Positions 14,688 to 22,326 of a stretch of DNA of 24,472 bases are shown here, one piece after another. Every line of letters starts with the position of its first letter. Position 1 is the stretch's first letter. Under the pieces are notes generated by a model, which saw only the letters and a program-made list of their open reading frames with translations, had not been told where the DNA came from and searched no databases. The stretch is from SLAN01 sp046545955 (GTDB lineage: Bacteria > Spirochaetota > Spirochaetia > DSM-27196 > SKKC01): assembly GCA_046545955.1 (NCBI GenBank), contig JBKGYS010000019.1, forward strand, positions 1 through 24,472. Direction: 5' to 3'. A program made the translations under genes and the position numbers.

Positions 14688-15902
14688 ATGAAAATCTTTC
14701 GCACTCTGCAGTTTCGATTCCGCGGTGTAGAGGTCTATGCACTGGTGGGCAAGAGCGGCACCGGTAAAAGCTTTCGCGCCCGACTCGTCGCAGAAAAACA
14801 CGGTATAGACCTCATGATCGACGACGGACTCGTCATCAGAGGCCGAAAAATCCTCGCGGGACGATCGGCAAAACGCGAAAACAATTACCTCACGGCCGTC
14901 AAAACTGCGTTGTTCACAGACAAGGAGCACCGCCGGCAGGTGCTCAAGGCAATCGAGCGCGAACACTTCAGACGTATCCTTATTCTCGGAACCAGCGAGA
15001 AAATGATCGACCGGATCGTCAAGACGCTTAATTTGCCCCCACCGGTCAAAACGATCGCGATCGAGGAAGTCGCAACCGCCGAAGAGATCGCCAGCGCGAT
15101 TCATATGCGTCGGACCCAGGGGCGACACGTAATTCCGGTGCCCTCCATAGAAGTAAAACGAAACCACTCGGGCTTCATGACCGAATCGTTGAAGGTATTT
15201 CTGCGCAAGGGTGTCGGGTTCTTTCGACGGCAAAAAGTCTACGAGAAATCCGTTGTCCGCCCGGAGTTCAGCCACAAGGGCAGCGTCTCGATTTCAGAGG
15301 CCGCACTCGGGCAGATGATATTGCACTGTGTGGAGGAGTACGGGATCAATGCTGATGTGCGGAAAGTGCGCGTTCGCAGTGAACCGAGTGGCTATCGCCT
15401 GAAGCTGACCCTCGACATTCCCTTCGGCGAAGAAATGGCAAGCCCGATACACGAACTACAAAGCTATATCGTCGAAAGCATAGAACGATACACGGGCGTC
15501 ATTATCGAAGAGATGAACATTGTCATCGAAAGCGTCAGCGAACGGCAGCGGCGAAAGCTTCGGGAAAAACAACGGGAAAAGGAAGCCACAAGCGCGGATA
15601 AAGACCGGGCTCGAAAGCCGGCTACCCGCGGAAAACGCAAAAGTGAAAATACCCCCGCTGTACTCACGGCGAAAGCCGACGGTGCCAGTGTCGCCGAGGA
15701 TCGAAGCACGGAAGAACCACCTAGCGACGCGCCCGGACGAAAATCGAAAAAGAAGGCAACGCTCACGCGCGATGAGCATATGCGCCGCGATGACACATCA
15801 TACATAACACAACCCGGTTCAGCGGATCGCGGCAGCGCACGCGAAACGACGGGCGCCGGCGCTTCGCAAAAGCGCCGAGGAAATCTACCGGTATCGGATT
15901 AA
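14688..15902 (+). CDS. P-loop NTPase fused to an Asp23-like domain
   Basis: The 404-residue protein has three parts. Residues 1-165 form a P-loop NTPase-like region: Walker A GKSGTGKS (21-28), a possible Walker B at LMIDDG (42-47), and the strand ILILGTSEKM (97-106). Residues about 192-284 read as an Asp23/Gls24 (DUF322) domain, with GSVSISEAALGQMI at its start and MNIVIESV at its end. Residues 285-404 are Lys, Arg and Glu rich and probably disordered. The N-terminal part resembles, from memory, uncharacterised P-loop proteins of Firmicutes. Asp23 proteins associate with the envelope in Gram-positive bacteria. The function is unknown. GGGAAG lies about 5 nt before the ATG. The 64-bp leader can form ACAGG-AAAC-CCTGT (14654-14667). 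An 8-bp hairpin (15857-15877) near the gene end has no T-run. Confidence 0.8.
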   Translation: MKIFRTLQFRFRGVEVYALVGKSGTGKSFRARLVAEKHGIDLMIDDGLVIRGRKILAGRSAKRENNYLTAVKTALFTDKEHRRQVLKAIEREHFRRILILGTSEKMIDRIVKTLNLPPPVKTIAIEEVATAEEIASAIHMRRTQGRHVIPVPSIEVKRNHSGFMTESLKVFLRKGVGFFRRQKVYEKSVVRPEFSHKGSVSISEAALGQMILHCVEEYGINADVRKVRVRSEPSGYRLKLTLDIPFGEEMASPIHELQSYIVESIERYTGVIIEEMNIVIESVSERQRRKLREKQREKEATSADKDRARKPATRGKRKSENTPAVLTAKADGASVAEDRSTEEPPSDAPGRKSKKKATLTRDEHMRRDDTSYITQPGSADRGSARETTGAGASQKRRGNLPVSD

Positions 15903-15908
15903 GCGAAC

Positions 15909-16967
15909 TCAGTGGTCGATTCGACCGGTCTTCAGGTAGTTGCGTTTTCGTTTCAGAAGGTACGCGAGCGCGTCTTCGACGGTTCTATTCGGCGGCGCAA
16001 GCGGCCGGAGAAAATGCTTCATCGTGGCAAACGCATCGGGAAACGGAATCCGGCTGTCCGGATCGAGCGAGGAATGCGCGAAGAGGTAGTCGCCGCACAG
16101 GTAGGCAAGGCAGATATCGCGTCCAATATCCTTTCGCTCGGCGAGCTCGTCGAGAGACCCGAGGGACCTTAGCAGCTTCTCCGTGTATCCACGCTCAGCC
16201 GATAGTTCGTTGAGACGCGGGACGACGTATCCGGCGATTCCGAACCGCAGCAGCTGCTCAAACGTTTCCCGCGATTTCCCCGACTCGAGAATCTTGAGAA
16301 GCTCTTCGGTCATCCTCGAAGGCGAGACGTCGGCGAGAAGGTGTGTGGACTTTTTCATCTTGCGCTTTAGTCGGAAGGTAAGCCGAAATCCGGTTCCCAC
16401 AGAATATTTGATCGCACGAATAAGCCGCACCGGATCTTCGACGAACATGCGATCAAGCGGGATTACGGGTCGTACCTTCCGCTTCTGAATATCACGGAAG
16501 CCATTGGTATAATCGAGGATAGTGCCGTCTTCGGTCGAATAGTAAAGCGCGTTGAGGCTAAAATCCCGACGAAGCGCATCGTCTTCAATGTCGCCGTAAA
16601 TATTCTGAAAGCCTTCGCTGTCCCGCGAGCGGAACGTTGAAACCTCGATTATCTGGTTGTCTTTAAGCAGAATGTGCACGAGCCGAAACCGTTTCCCGAT
16701 GACTCGGGAGTTTCGAAAGAGCTTCCGAATACGTCCAGGAGCAGCATCCGTGGCAATGTCGAAGTCTTTCGGCTGCTTGCCCACGAGCAAATCGCGCACG
16801 GCGCCACCGACAACATACGCAGTATGCCCTTTCTCGCTGAGCCTGCGGATGATCTTACGCGCCTCGAAGTCGATCTGTTCGGGGGATATACCGTGTTCGT
16901 CCTGCGTGTAGATTTCCGCCTGCTTAACGACGGAACCGTCTTCAAGAGTCTTGTATCGGACCAGCAA
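15909..16967 (-). CDS. pcnB: PcnB-type poly(A) polymerase / tRNA nucleotidyltransferase family protein
   Basis: The 352-residue class II nucleotidyltransferase has the metal-binding and template motifs YVVGGAVRDLLVGKQPKDFD (51-70; D68 and D70 are the catalytic acids), KLFRNSRVIGKRFRLVHI, IIEVSTFR and RRDFSLNALYY (133-143). The spelling KDFDIAT, GKRFRLVH and RRDFSLNALYYS is close to E. coli PcnB and less like the CCA-adding enzyme, so poly(A) polymerase is the better call. CCA addition cannot be excluded, as the two are hard to separate by eye. PcnB adds 3' adenines that promote RNA decay. The start is TTG at 16967 with GAAGGTG about 10 nt upstream. Its stop lies 6 bp from the stop of the convergent P-loop/Asp23 gene, leaving no room for a separate terminator. 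Confidence 0.88.
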   Translation of the reverse strand: MLVRYKTLEDGSVVKQAEIYTQDEHGISPEQIDFEARKIIRRLSEKGHTAYVVGGAVRDLLVGKQPKDFDIATDAAPGRIRKLFRNSRVIGKRFRLVHILLKDNQIIEVSTFRSRDSEGFQNIYGDIEDDALRRDFSLNALYYSTEDGTILDYTNGFRDIQKRKVRPVIPLDRMFVEDPVRLIRAIKYSVGTGFRLTFRLKRKMKKSTHLLADVSPSRMTEELLKILESGKSRETFEQLLRFGIAGYVVPRLNELSAERGYTEKLLRSLGSLDELAERKDIGRDICLAYLCGDYLFAHSSLDPDSRIPFPDAFATMKHFLRPLAPPNRTVEDALAYLLKRKRNYLKTGRIDH

Positions 16968-17026
16968 TGAGTGTCTGCACCTTCGCCGGCATTACCGGCA
17001 TGCGAAGTGTTAGCCTATCGGGTTGT

Positions 17027-17057
17027 ATACTAATGCAGCCAAAGCGCCGGCCGTCAA
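17027..17057 (-). promoter_or_regulatory. Weak candidate promoter for pcnB
   Basis: On the minus strand TTGACG (17057-17052) is a five-of-six -35 match. A partial -10, TAGTAT (17032-17027), follows after 19 bp, which is longer than optimal. It lies in the 125-bp gap between the metal-permease stop and the pcnB start. Confidence 0.3.
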
Positions 17058-17092
17058 GTCGTTACACCTCGGTTCGCGAGCGAGGAGCATCC

Positions 17093-18031
17093 TCAGCGAG
17101 CCGGACTCGTATACTCGCGAGCCGCATTCGGTCGCTTGCGAAACAGCAGACCATTCGGCCCGAACACAAGCGCCGGCAGGAAGATGGTGATTCCCACAAG
17201 CACGATCGTCCCTCCGCTGGCTACGTTTAACACAAAAGACAGGTAGAGGCCGATCGCCGAAGATCCCGCCCCGACAAGCACGGCGATCGCCATCATACTC
17301 GGCAGTCGGTCTGTAAGCATGCCGGCAGTTGTACCGGGAATGATAAGCATGGCAACGACGAGGATTACCCCGACCGTTTCGAGACTCGCGACGATGGTCA
17401 GGGTCAGCAGCATCATGAGCCCGTAGTGTATCATCCCGGTATTCATCCCGATCGCGCTTGCGTGCGTAGGATCGAAAGAGAACAGCAGGAACTGCTTGTA
17501 GTACACGAACGCGAGCAATAGAGCCAGAGTTCCGGCGATAACCGTCCATATCAAAGCCTCCATTCGAACTCCGAGCACGTTGCCAAAAAGAATGTGCATG
17601 AGGTGCGTTGATGTCGCAATCCGACTTATTATGACCACGCCGAGGGCAAATGCGCCGGTAAACACCAACCCCATCGCCGAATCGGCCTTGATTCTTGTGT
17701 TACGCTCGAGAGCGCCGATCCCGAGAGCGGTGAGAGCACCACTGATAAACGCGCCGATCGAAAACGGTATAGCCAGCAGATACGCAACCGCGACACCCGG
17801 AAGAACAGCGTGACTTATTGCGTCACCGAGCAAAGCCCATCGTTTGAGAACGACATAGCATGACAACACGCCGCAAATGACTCCTACGACAATGGCGGTC
17901 AGCAGCGCCCGTTGCATGAAGGCGTAACGGAACGGTTCGGAGATAACGCCTGGAAACAGATTAACCGCCCACATCATTACGCTAATCATGAACTCAATCA
18001 TGGATTCGAGCACTCGCATAACAGGATTCAT
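17093..18031 (-). CDS. Manganese-type metal ABC transporter permease
   Basis: This is a 312-residue integral membrane protein of the ABC-3 (ZnuB/TroC/MntB) family with about eight membrane helices. The family segment GDAISHAVLPGVAVAYLL (about 72-89) is well kept, as are the helices around VGVILVVAMLIIPG. It forms the membrane channel for the metal delivered by the binding protein encoded two genes upstream. The start is the ATG at 18031, which overlaps the ATPase stop as ATGA. A strong AGGAGGGG stands about 6 nt upstream, so the longer open frame back to 18073 is rejected. Only one permease gene is present, whereas some spirochaete loci (troCD) have two; the channel would then be a homodimer. 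Confidence 0.92.
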   Translation of the reverse strand: MNPVMRVLESMIEFMISVMMWAVNLFPGVISEPFRYAFMQRALLTAIVVGVICGVLSCYVVLKRWALLGDAISHAVLPGVAVAYLLAIPFSIGAFISGALTALGIGALERNTRIKADSAMGLVFTGAFALGVVIISRIATSTHLMHILFGNVLGVRMEALIWTVIAGTLALLLAFVYYKQFLLFSFDPTHASAIGMNTGMIHYGLMMLLTLTIVASLETVGVILVVAMLIIPGTTAGMLTDRLPSMMAIAVLVGAGSSAIGLYLSFVLNVASGGTIVLVGITIFLPALVFGPNGLLFRKRPNAAREYTSPAR

Positions 18032-18882
18032 TGTCCGCCCCTCCTGACGCTGTGATAGGCACGTTCGAGGCAATCCTGGGTCAGAGTAGTAGCGGCCGGG
18101 CCAATATCGATGACCGACCGACTGATCAAAAGCACGGTATCGGCTTTCTTTTCGACCGTCGGGAAATCGTGAGAAATCATAAGAACGGTTTTTCCGGAAG
18201 CCCTGACGCGGCTGAGAACATCAAAAAAAAGCGTCTCGGTCAAACGGTCTATCCCGGCAAGCGGCTCATCGAGAAGAAGAAGATCCGCATCCTGGGCAAT
18301 CGCCCGGGCAAGAAATACCCGCTTTTTCTGCCCTCCAGACAACGCTCCGATCGGACGCGAGGCGAACGAGGCCATATCCACCGCTTCGATGGCCTCCTCG
18401 ACGCGTTCGTGATGCTCGTGCCTTGCGAAATACGGGGGCATAAACTTTCTCAAGCCGCCTTCCTGCCGCATACGGCCGAAACGCCCGCTTAACACTACGT
18501 CGCGAACGGTGATAGGAAAATCCCAGTCGATGTCCGTTTCCTGCGGAACATACGCGATGCGGTTGGAGCGGCGACTTGCATAGACCGATTCTCCGAATAC
18601 CGAGAGCGTTCCATGGTCCGGACGTTTAATGCCGGTCAGCAACTTAAACAGTGTCGACTTTCCAGCGCCGTTCGGGCCAACAATAGCGATCAGCTCTCCG
18701 GAAGAGAGGGAAAACGAAACGTCAACAAGAACATAGCTCGAGTCGTACGAAGCGTACACACTCCGGGCTTCCACCGAGACGTCGTGTTGTGAAGCGCCGT
18801 AGTCACTGCGGCCGGATCGATTCTGTTTCTCTACTGCCCCAATCGGTCCCATTTCGTCCTCCGTCGGATGCTCGAAAGCCAC
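18028..18882 (-). CDS. Manganese-type metal ABC transporter ATP-binding protein
   Basis: This 284-residue ABC ATPase has Walker A GPNGAGKST (about 69-77), the Q-loop sequence YVPQETDIDWDFPITV (typical of MntB/TroB/ZnuC ATPases), signature LSGGQKKRVFLARAIAQ, Walker B LLLLDEPLAGID and H-loop SHD. It powers metal uptake with the adjacent permease and lipoprotein. The gene starts 1 bp after the binding-protein stop. Two starts are possible: ATG 18882, with GGAGA about 7 nt upstream, and ATG 18852, with the stronger GGAGG about 5 nt upstream. The second would remove ten residues from the N-terminus. The first 35 residues lie before the ATPase fold and look disordered in either case. Confidence 0.93.
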   Translation of the reverse strand: MAFEHPTEDEMGPIGAVEKQNRSGRSDYGASQHDVSVEARSVYASYDSSYVLVDVSFSLSSGELIAIVGPNGAGKSTLFKLLTGIKRPDHGTLSVFGESVYASRRSNRIAYVPQETDIDWDFPITVRDVVLSGRFGRMRQEGGLRKFMPPYFARHEHHERVEEAIEAVDMASFASRPIGALSGGQKKRVFLARAIAQDADLLLLDEPLAGIDRLTETLFFDVLSRVRASGKTVLMISHDFPTVEKKADTVLLISRSVIDIGPAATTLTQDCLERAYHSVRRGGQ

Positions 18883-18883
18883 T

Positions 18884-19798
18884 CTATTCTCCGAGATGCT
18901 CCATAATCACGCGGGCGTTCTCCCTCATGAGCCCTACGTAGTCGGTAGCTGATTCGTTTTCCACTGCGACTGAATCCACGTACAGCGGGCCGGCCACATT
19001 CGCTCCCGTGTCATCGGCTACACTGCGCATATATCGGTCGGAGATCGTGCTTTCCCAGAACACTGCGCGCGGTTGCCGTTCCTCAACAAGATCGATAACC
19101 CGCGCGACCAGATCCGGGGTGCCATCTTCCTCGTGGTTCGTACCCCGGATACCTTCGTGGTCGAAGTCGAACGCGTCGGCGAAATACAGGAACGCCATCT
19201 CGGTTGTTACGAGCAATCGTTGTTCCTCCGGCAGATCGGCGAACACGTTCTGCAGATCGTCTTCGAGCGTCTCGAGTTCGGCAATATACTCTTCGGCGTT
19301 TTCCTCGTATATCGCTTCACCGTCCGGGTCGAGCTCGATGAACGCGTCGCGAATAACTTCAACATAGGAAATGGCCGCTCTCGGATTCATCCACAAATGC
19401 GGATCGGATACTCCCTCGTACTCGCCGAGTTGAATCGGGATGGTTGTAAATCCTGTCTCTTCGGCCACCGGAATAACGCGAACATCGTCCTGCGCAGTTT
19501 CCCGAACCTGGCTGATCCACTGCTCTATGTCGTAACCGTTGTAGAGCACCAGATCCGCTTCCTCGATGTCAACGAAGTTCCGAGGAACCAGCTCGTACTC
19601 GTGAATTTCCGCTCCCGCCGGAGTAAGAGTCCGCACGTCCAGCCGATCGCCGGCGACCTGCGAAGCAAAGTCCGACAGTACCGTGAACGTTGTTGTTACC
19701 ACCTGAGCAGCCTCGTCGCCCGAGTTTTCGTCCCCGCTTTCCACCCCGCAGCCGGTAACTATAAGCACGAGAAACGCCGCGAGAATTGTTTTGCTCAT
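18884..19798 (-). CDS. Metal-binding lipoprotein of an ABC transporter, manganese type
   Basis: The 304-residue protein is a cluster A-I (TroA/PsaA/ZnuA) solute-binding protein. Its signal peptide ends in VTGC with lipidated C17. Predicted metal ligands are H66 (GAEIHEYEL), H134 (DPHLWMNP), E200 (VTTEMAF) and D275 (LYVDSVA). As I recall the family, two His plus Glu plus Asp is the manganese/iron set seen in PsaA, whereas zinc-binding members have a third His in place of the Glu. A long His-rich loop, typical of ZnuA, is also missing. Manganese is therefore the likely substrate. The ATG at 19798 is chosen because AGAGGA stands about 8 nt upstream and the lipobox then falls at the normal distance; the open frame continues back to a TTG at 19879 inside the promoter. 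It is the first gene of the operon. Confidence 0.93.
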   Translation of the reverse strand: MSKTILAAFLVLIVTGCGVESGDENSGDEAAQVVTTTFTVLSDFASQVAGDRLDVRTLTPAGAEIHEYELVPRNFVDIEEADLVLYNGYDIEQWISQVRETAQDDVRVIPVAEETGFTTIPIQLGEYEGVSDPHLWMNPRAAISYVEVIRDAFIELDPDGEAIYEENAEEYIAELETLEDDLQNVFADLPEEQRLLVTTEMAFLYFADAFDFDHEGIRGTNHEEDGTPDLVARVIDLVEERQPRAVFWESTISDRYMRSVADDTGANVAGPLYVDSVAVENESATDYVGLMRENARVIMEHLGE

Positions 19799-19852
19799 TT
19801 TCAGTGTCCTCTTACGTGTCCTGTTGTGATTCAATACGACATCATGAGAAAC

Positions 19853-19879
19853 AGTATAATTTTGATTTCTCAAAGTCAA
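19853..19879 (-). promoter_or_regulatory. Promoter of the metal transporter operon
   Basis: On the minus strand TTGACT (19879-19874) and TATACT (19858-19853) each match sigma-70 consensus in five of six bases. The spacer is 15 bp, shorter than the ideal 17. The hexamers lie about 55-80 bp upstream of the ATG at 19798 and are interleaved with two palindromes, which suggests a repressed or activator-dependent promoter. Confidence 0.6.
19861..19874. promoter_or_regulatory. Palindromic operator candidate, promoter-proximal copy
   Basis: TTTGATTTCTCAAA is an inverted repeat with 5-bp arms TTTGA and TCAAA around 4 bp. It fills the spacer between the -35 and -10 hexamers, so bound protein would block RNA polymerase. 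It has the same arms as the copy 22 bp away. Confidence 0.6.
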
Positions 19880-19882
19880 GAG

Positions 19883-19896
19883 TTTGAGTATTCAAA
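19883..19896. promoter_or_regulatory. Palindromic operator candidate, upstream copy
   Basis: TTTGAGTATTCAAA is an inverted repeat with the same TTTGA-N4-TCAAA form as the copy at 19861-19874. It lies just upstream of the -35 hexamer. The start-to-start distance of 22 bp is close to two helical turns, so two protein dimers would sit on the same face of the DNA. Confidence 0.6.
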
Positions 19897-19913
19897 AACA
19901 CTCGGTTCGAGCC

Positions 19914-20732
19914 TCAGCTCTCGTGCAAGGCGATCATTGCCATTCTCACGCCGTTCGCGATTTCGTACATCGCTCTGCCGGCGCCGTCGTTCGGGCTGAC
20001 GGACACCAACGGTTCTCCCCCGTCGGAGGCAGGAACAACGCGTGCATCCAGCGGCACGGCGCCGAGAAAGGGAACTGAAAGCTCTTCCGCCGCCCGCTCG
20101 GCGCCTCCCGAGCCGAACATTCGCATGCCATCTTCCGGGTCGCGCATATTTTCGACCACGCCGACAACCGGCGCTCGCATTTTCGCCGCAAAATCCACCG
20201 TTCGCCGCGCATCCTGAATTGCCACAGCCTGGGGCGTGCTCACAACCACCACCCCGTCGAGGTCAGGAAGGTACTGGCAAACGGTCATCACCTCGTCTCC
20301 GGTACCCGGCGGTGTATCGATAATCATATAATCGAGCTCACCCCAGGCTATATCCTCGAGCAACTGCTTGATAAGGCCGAGCTTCATCGGCCCCCGCCAG
20401 ATAAGCGCGTTGTACTCACCGTACCCGACAAACCCCACGCTCGCGACAAACAGGTTCTCCCCGGCCTGAATCGGCGGAATATCGGCATTTCCGTTTTCAT
20501 CGCGCTCGGTATTCTCGAAGCGGGCCTCGTCGAGGCCGAGCATCTTCGGTACGTTCGGCCCGTGAATATCCACGTCGAGCAGCCCCACTCGAGCCCCGCT
20601 GTCGGCGAGCGCACGCGCAAGATTCACGCTTACCGTCGACTTCCCGACGCCGCCCTTTCCACTCATTACCGCGATTTTGTAACGCACGGCGCTCATTCTC
20701 TCGGTCAGTTTCTCACTTGGTTTCGGTACCAT
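19914..20732 (-). CDS. Mrp/NBP35-family P-loop ATPase lacking the CxxC
   Basis: The 272-residue protein is a deviant-Walker P-loop ATPase of the Mrp/NBP35 group. It has MSGKGGVGKSTVSVNLA near residue 23, LLDVDIHGPNVPKMLGL, and DYMIIDTPPGTGDEVMTVCQ. Mrp proteins carry and transfer iron-sulfur clusters, with the cluster bound by a C-terminal CxxC just after the VVENM motif. Here VVENM is followed by RDPEDGMRMFGSGGAE with no cysteine; the only Cys is in VCQYL. A classical cluster-carrier role is therefore doubtful. The ATG at 20732 has GGGGG about 10 nt upstream; the in-frame ATG at 20741 is only 1-2 nt from it. An N-terminal MIP18/DUF59 domain, found in many bacterial Mrp proteins, is also absent. 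The gene stands alone, with the metal operon downstream and gltS upstream. Confidence 0.88.
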   Translation of the reverse strand: MVPKPSEKLTERMSAVRYKIAVMSGKGGVGKSTVSVNLARALADSGARVGLLDVDIHGPNVPKMLGLDEARFENTERDENGNADIPPIQAGENLFVASVGFVGYGEYNALIWRGPMKLGLIKQLLEDIAWGELDYMIIDTPPGTGDEVMTVCQYLPDLDGVVVVSTPQAVAIQDARRTVDFAAKMRAPVVGVVENMRDPEDGMRMFGSGGAERAAEELSVPFLGAVPLDARVVPASDGGEPLVSVSPNDGAGRAMYEIANGVRMAMIALHES

Positions 20733-20830
20733 AAACGCCATTCCCCCAGGTTATTCAAAGACGAAGCGCCGCAGCGCGTTCGAGTCGGCCCGTTTCTTGA
20801 ATTTAAGCTAAAGTCAGCCGTGTTCCGGCC

Positions 20831-22258
20831 TCAATCTCTGCGGCGCTCGAGCCAGACTGAAAATCGCTTCTCAAAGGCACGTTCACGTGCAATGAACAGA
20901 TACGAAACTGCCGCAAACAGAAGATATCCGGCAACCACCGCCATTGTGATCCAGAAGTAGACCATATTTCCGGTCTGCCATGTTATAACCGGTAGATTAA
21001 TGCTCAGGATAAGCGGAATAACCAGCAAAAAGGTAAGACCGGAAGCGTAGGCGTAGTCGTTTGCGACCGGTGTCTCGAAATCGGGGTCGAGCACCCGAAC
21101 CAGGGCAAGCCCGGTCGTCAGCGTACCGGTGGAAACGCCGAATATCAGGAGAGTACGAATAAACCGATGCTGCGTATCTCGGAAAATTCTTGAACACATC
21201 CATGGCACGATTGCAAACACTGCTCCGGCTCCGACTATGGCAAGTAACAGAATGGGAACGATATATTCGAGTACCACTACCAGCGAAATCGCACCGATGC
21301 CGGCCGCGACCATAATATCCACGGATAGCCCGCTAAGCCGATTCAGTGTATGCGACTCAAGCAGATACTCAAGACCGAGTCCACGCATGATCTGCTTAAC
21401 AACGAGCGACATCATCGCGGCGAATATGAAGCTGATGCCCCAGAGATTAGTCGCGAGATCCGAGCCGAGCGGCCCGATCTGAGACAACGCCGCTTCCAGC
21501 CCTGTCAGAAGAAGGAACGCAAGTAAATAGCTGACGAGCACCATCGCCGTGTTGAACGTCATCGAGTCGATCGCCTCACTCTCGGTGGTGAGGTAGGAGC
21601 CTACAGGCCGAGTTCCGTTGCGATAGACGCCGGTTTTCACCCGGTCGGTTTGCAGTACGCCGGCCTCCTCCGGGCTCACCCAGCCGTGACGAAGGCCGTA
21701 ATTGATCAGAAACACCCCGCCGGCGCACGAAAGAAGAAACCCGACCGCCGCAAACGTAAGACCTACGCTACCTGCGCCGCGAATGCCTGCAGATTCCCAC
21801 CCCTGTCCTATCGAAAGCGCCTGCCCCGGCCCCTGCGCAAAACCCAGGGGGAGAAGAAATCCGAAGCTGTGATAGAGGTCCGGCATAATCGTGCGTATAA
21901 GCAGGAGGGTAAGCAATAATCCGATTGCCGCCTGGACGGCGAATTGGGCGATGATCGAGACACTCGTACCGAATATGCGACCATCACCTTTCTCGCCTCC
22001 CGGGGCCGACGGACGTATAGCCATTGCAACGAACGCAATACTGAGCAGATGATAGGTCAGCATCTGCAAATTCTCGCTTGTCATTCCAAGGTGTGGTAGC
22101 ACAAAGTTATATAACGGGAGCAGTAAAAGCCCCGCGGTGAGCGCGTTGGGAACGAGATACCGCTGAAGAAGGCGTATACGCACCCGCAACGCGGTTGCTG
22201 CAAGCATTGCAAGCGCGATGATTCCCAAGTCGACAAAAATACTCCAACTGAACCCCAT
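20831..22258 (-). CDS. Sodium/glutamate symporter-family (GltS-like) transporter
   Basis: The 475-residue protein is strongly hydrophobic with about ten to twelve predicted membrane helices, and is built of two similar halves. Re-entrant-type segments are rich in Gly and Ala: GFAQGPGQALSIGQGWE (about 138-154) in the first half and FGVSTGTLTTGLALVRVLDP (about 374-393) in the second. This arrangement is that of the GltS family (Na+/glutamate). The sequence is somewhat longer than E. coli GltS (about 400 residues), and the substrate cannot be assigned by eye. The ATG at 22258 has GGGGGAG 3-4 nt upstream. A 98-bp gap follows its stop before the Mrp gene, with an AT-rich patch near 20795-20815 but no clear hairpin terminator. 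The gene diverges from the acyltransferase gene. Confidence 0.72.
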   Translation of the reverse strand: MGFSWSIFVDLGIIALAMLAATALRVRIRLLQRYLVPNALTAGLLLLPLYNFVLPHLGMTSENLQMLTYHLLSIAFVAMAIRPSAPGGEKGDGRIFGTSVSIIAQFAVQAAIGLLLTLLLIRTIMPDLYHSFGFLLPLGFAQGPGQALSIGQGWESAGIRGAGSVGLTFAAVGFLLSCAGGVFLINYGLRHGWVSPEEAGVLQTDRVKTGVYRNGTRPVGSYLTTESEAIDSMTFNTAMVLVSYLLAFLLLTGLEAALSQIGPLGSDLATNLWGISFIFAAMMSLVVKQIMRGLGLEYLLESHTLNRLSGLSVDIMVAAGIGAISLVVVLEYIVPILLLAIVGAGAVFAIVPWMCSRIFRDTQHRFIRTLLIFGVSTGTLTTGLALVRVLDPDFETPVANDYAYASGLTFLLVIPLILSINLPVITWQTGNMVYFWITMAVVAGYLLFAAVSYLFIARERAFEKRFSVWLERRRD

Positions 22259-22288
22259 TAACTCCCCCGAAGACCGGTCGACACCCGA

Positions 22289-22316
22289 TTGATTCCAAAA
22301 ACGTGCTGAGTATACT
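22289..22316 (+). promoter_or_regulatory. Candidate promoter of the acyltransferase gene (leaderless layout)
   Basis: TTGATT (22289-22294) and TATACT (22311-22316) are separated by 16 bp. Ten bases lie between the -10 and the ATG at 22327, so transcription would begin within a few bases of the start codon. This argues against a GTG start at 22303, which would fall inside the promoter. Confidence 0.45.
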
Positions 22317-22326
22317 ACGCGTTGTA

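Noticed and set aside
14472..15275. 267-codon minus-strand open frame across the rluA/P-loop gene junction
   Set aside because: It overlaps two real genes on the other strand, including the Walker A region, and has no motif of its own.
15857..15877. 8-bp perfect hairpin CGGCGCTT-CGCAA-AAGCGCCG as a terminator
   Set aside because: It lies inside the 3' end of the P-loop/Asp23 gene and has no T-run on either strand. It could slow polymerase between the convergent genes, but there is no direct support.
16968..17092. Possible tRNA or small RNA in the gap before pcnB
   Set aside because: A GGTTCGCGAG segment looks like a T-loop, but no cloverleaf, acceptor stem or CCA end can be formed around it.
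18032..18073. Longer N-terminus of the metal permease from an alternative start at 18073
   Set aside because: The ATG at 18031 has a strong AGGAGGGG and the ATGA overlap with the ATPase stop; the extra 14 residues do not fit the family.
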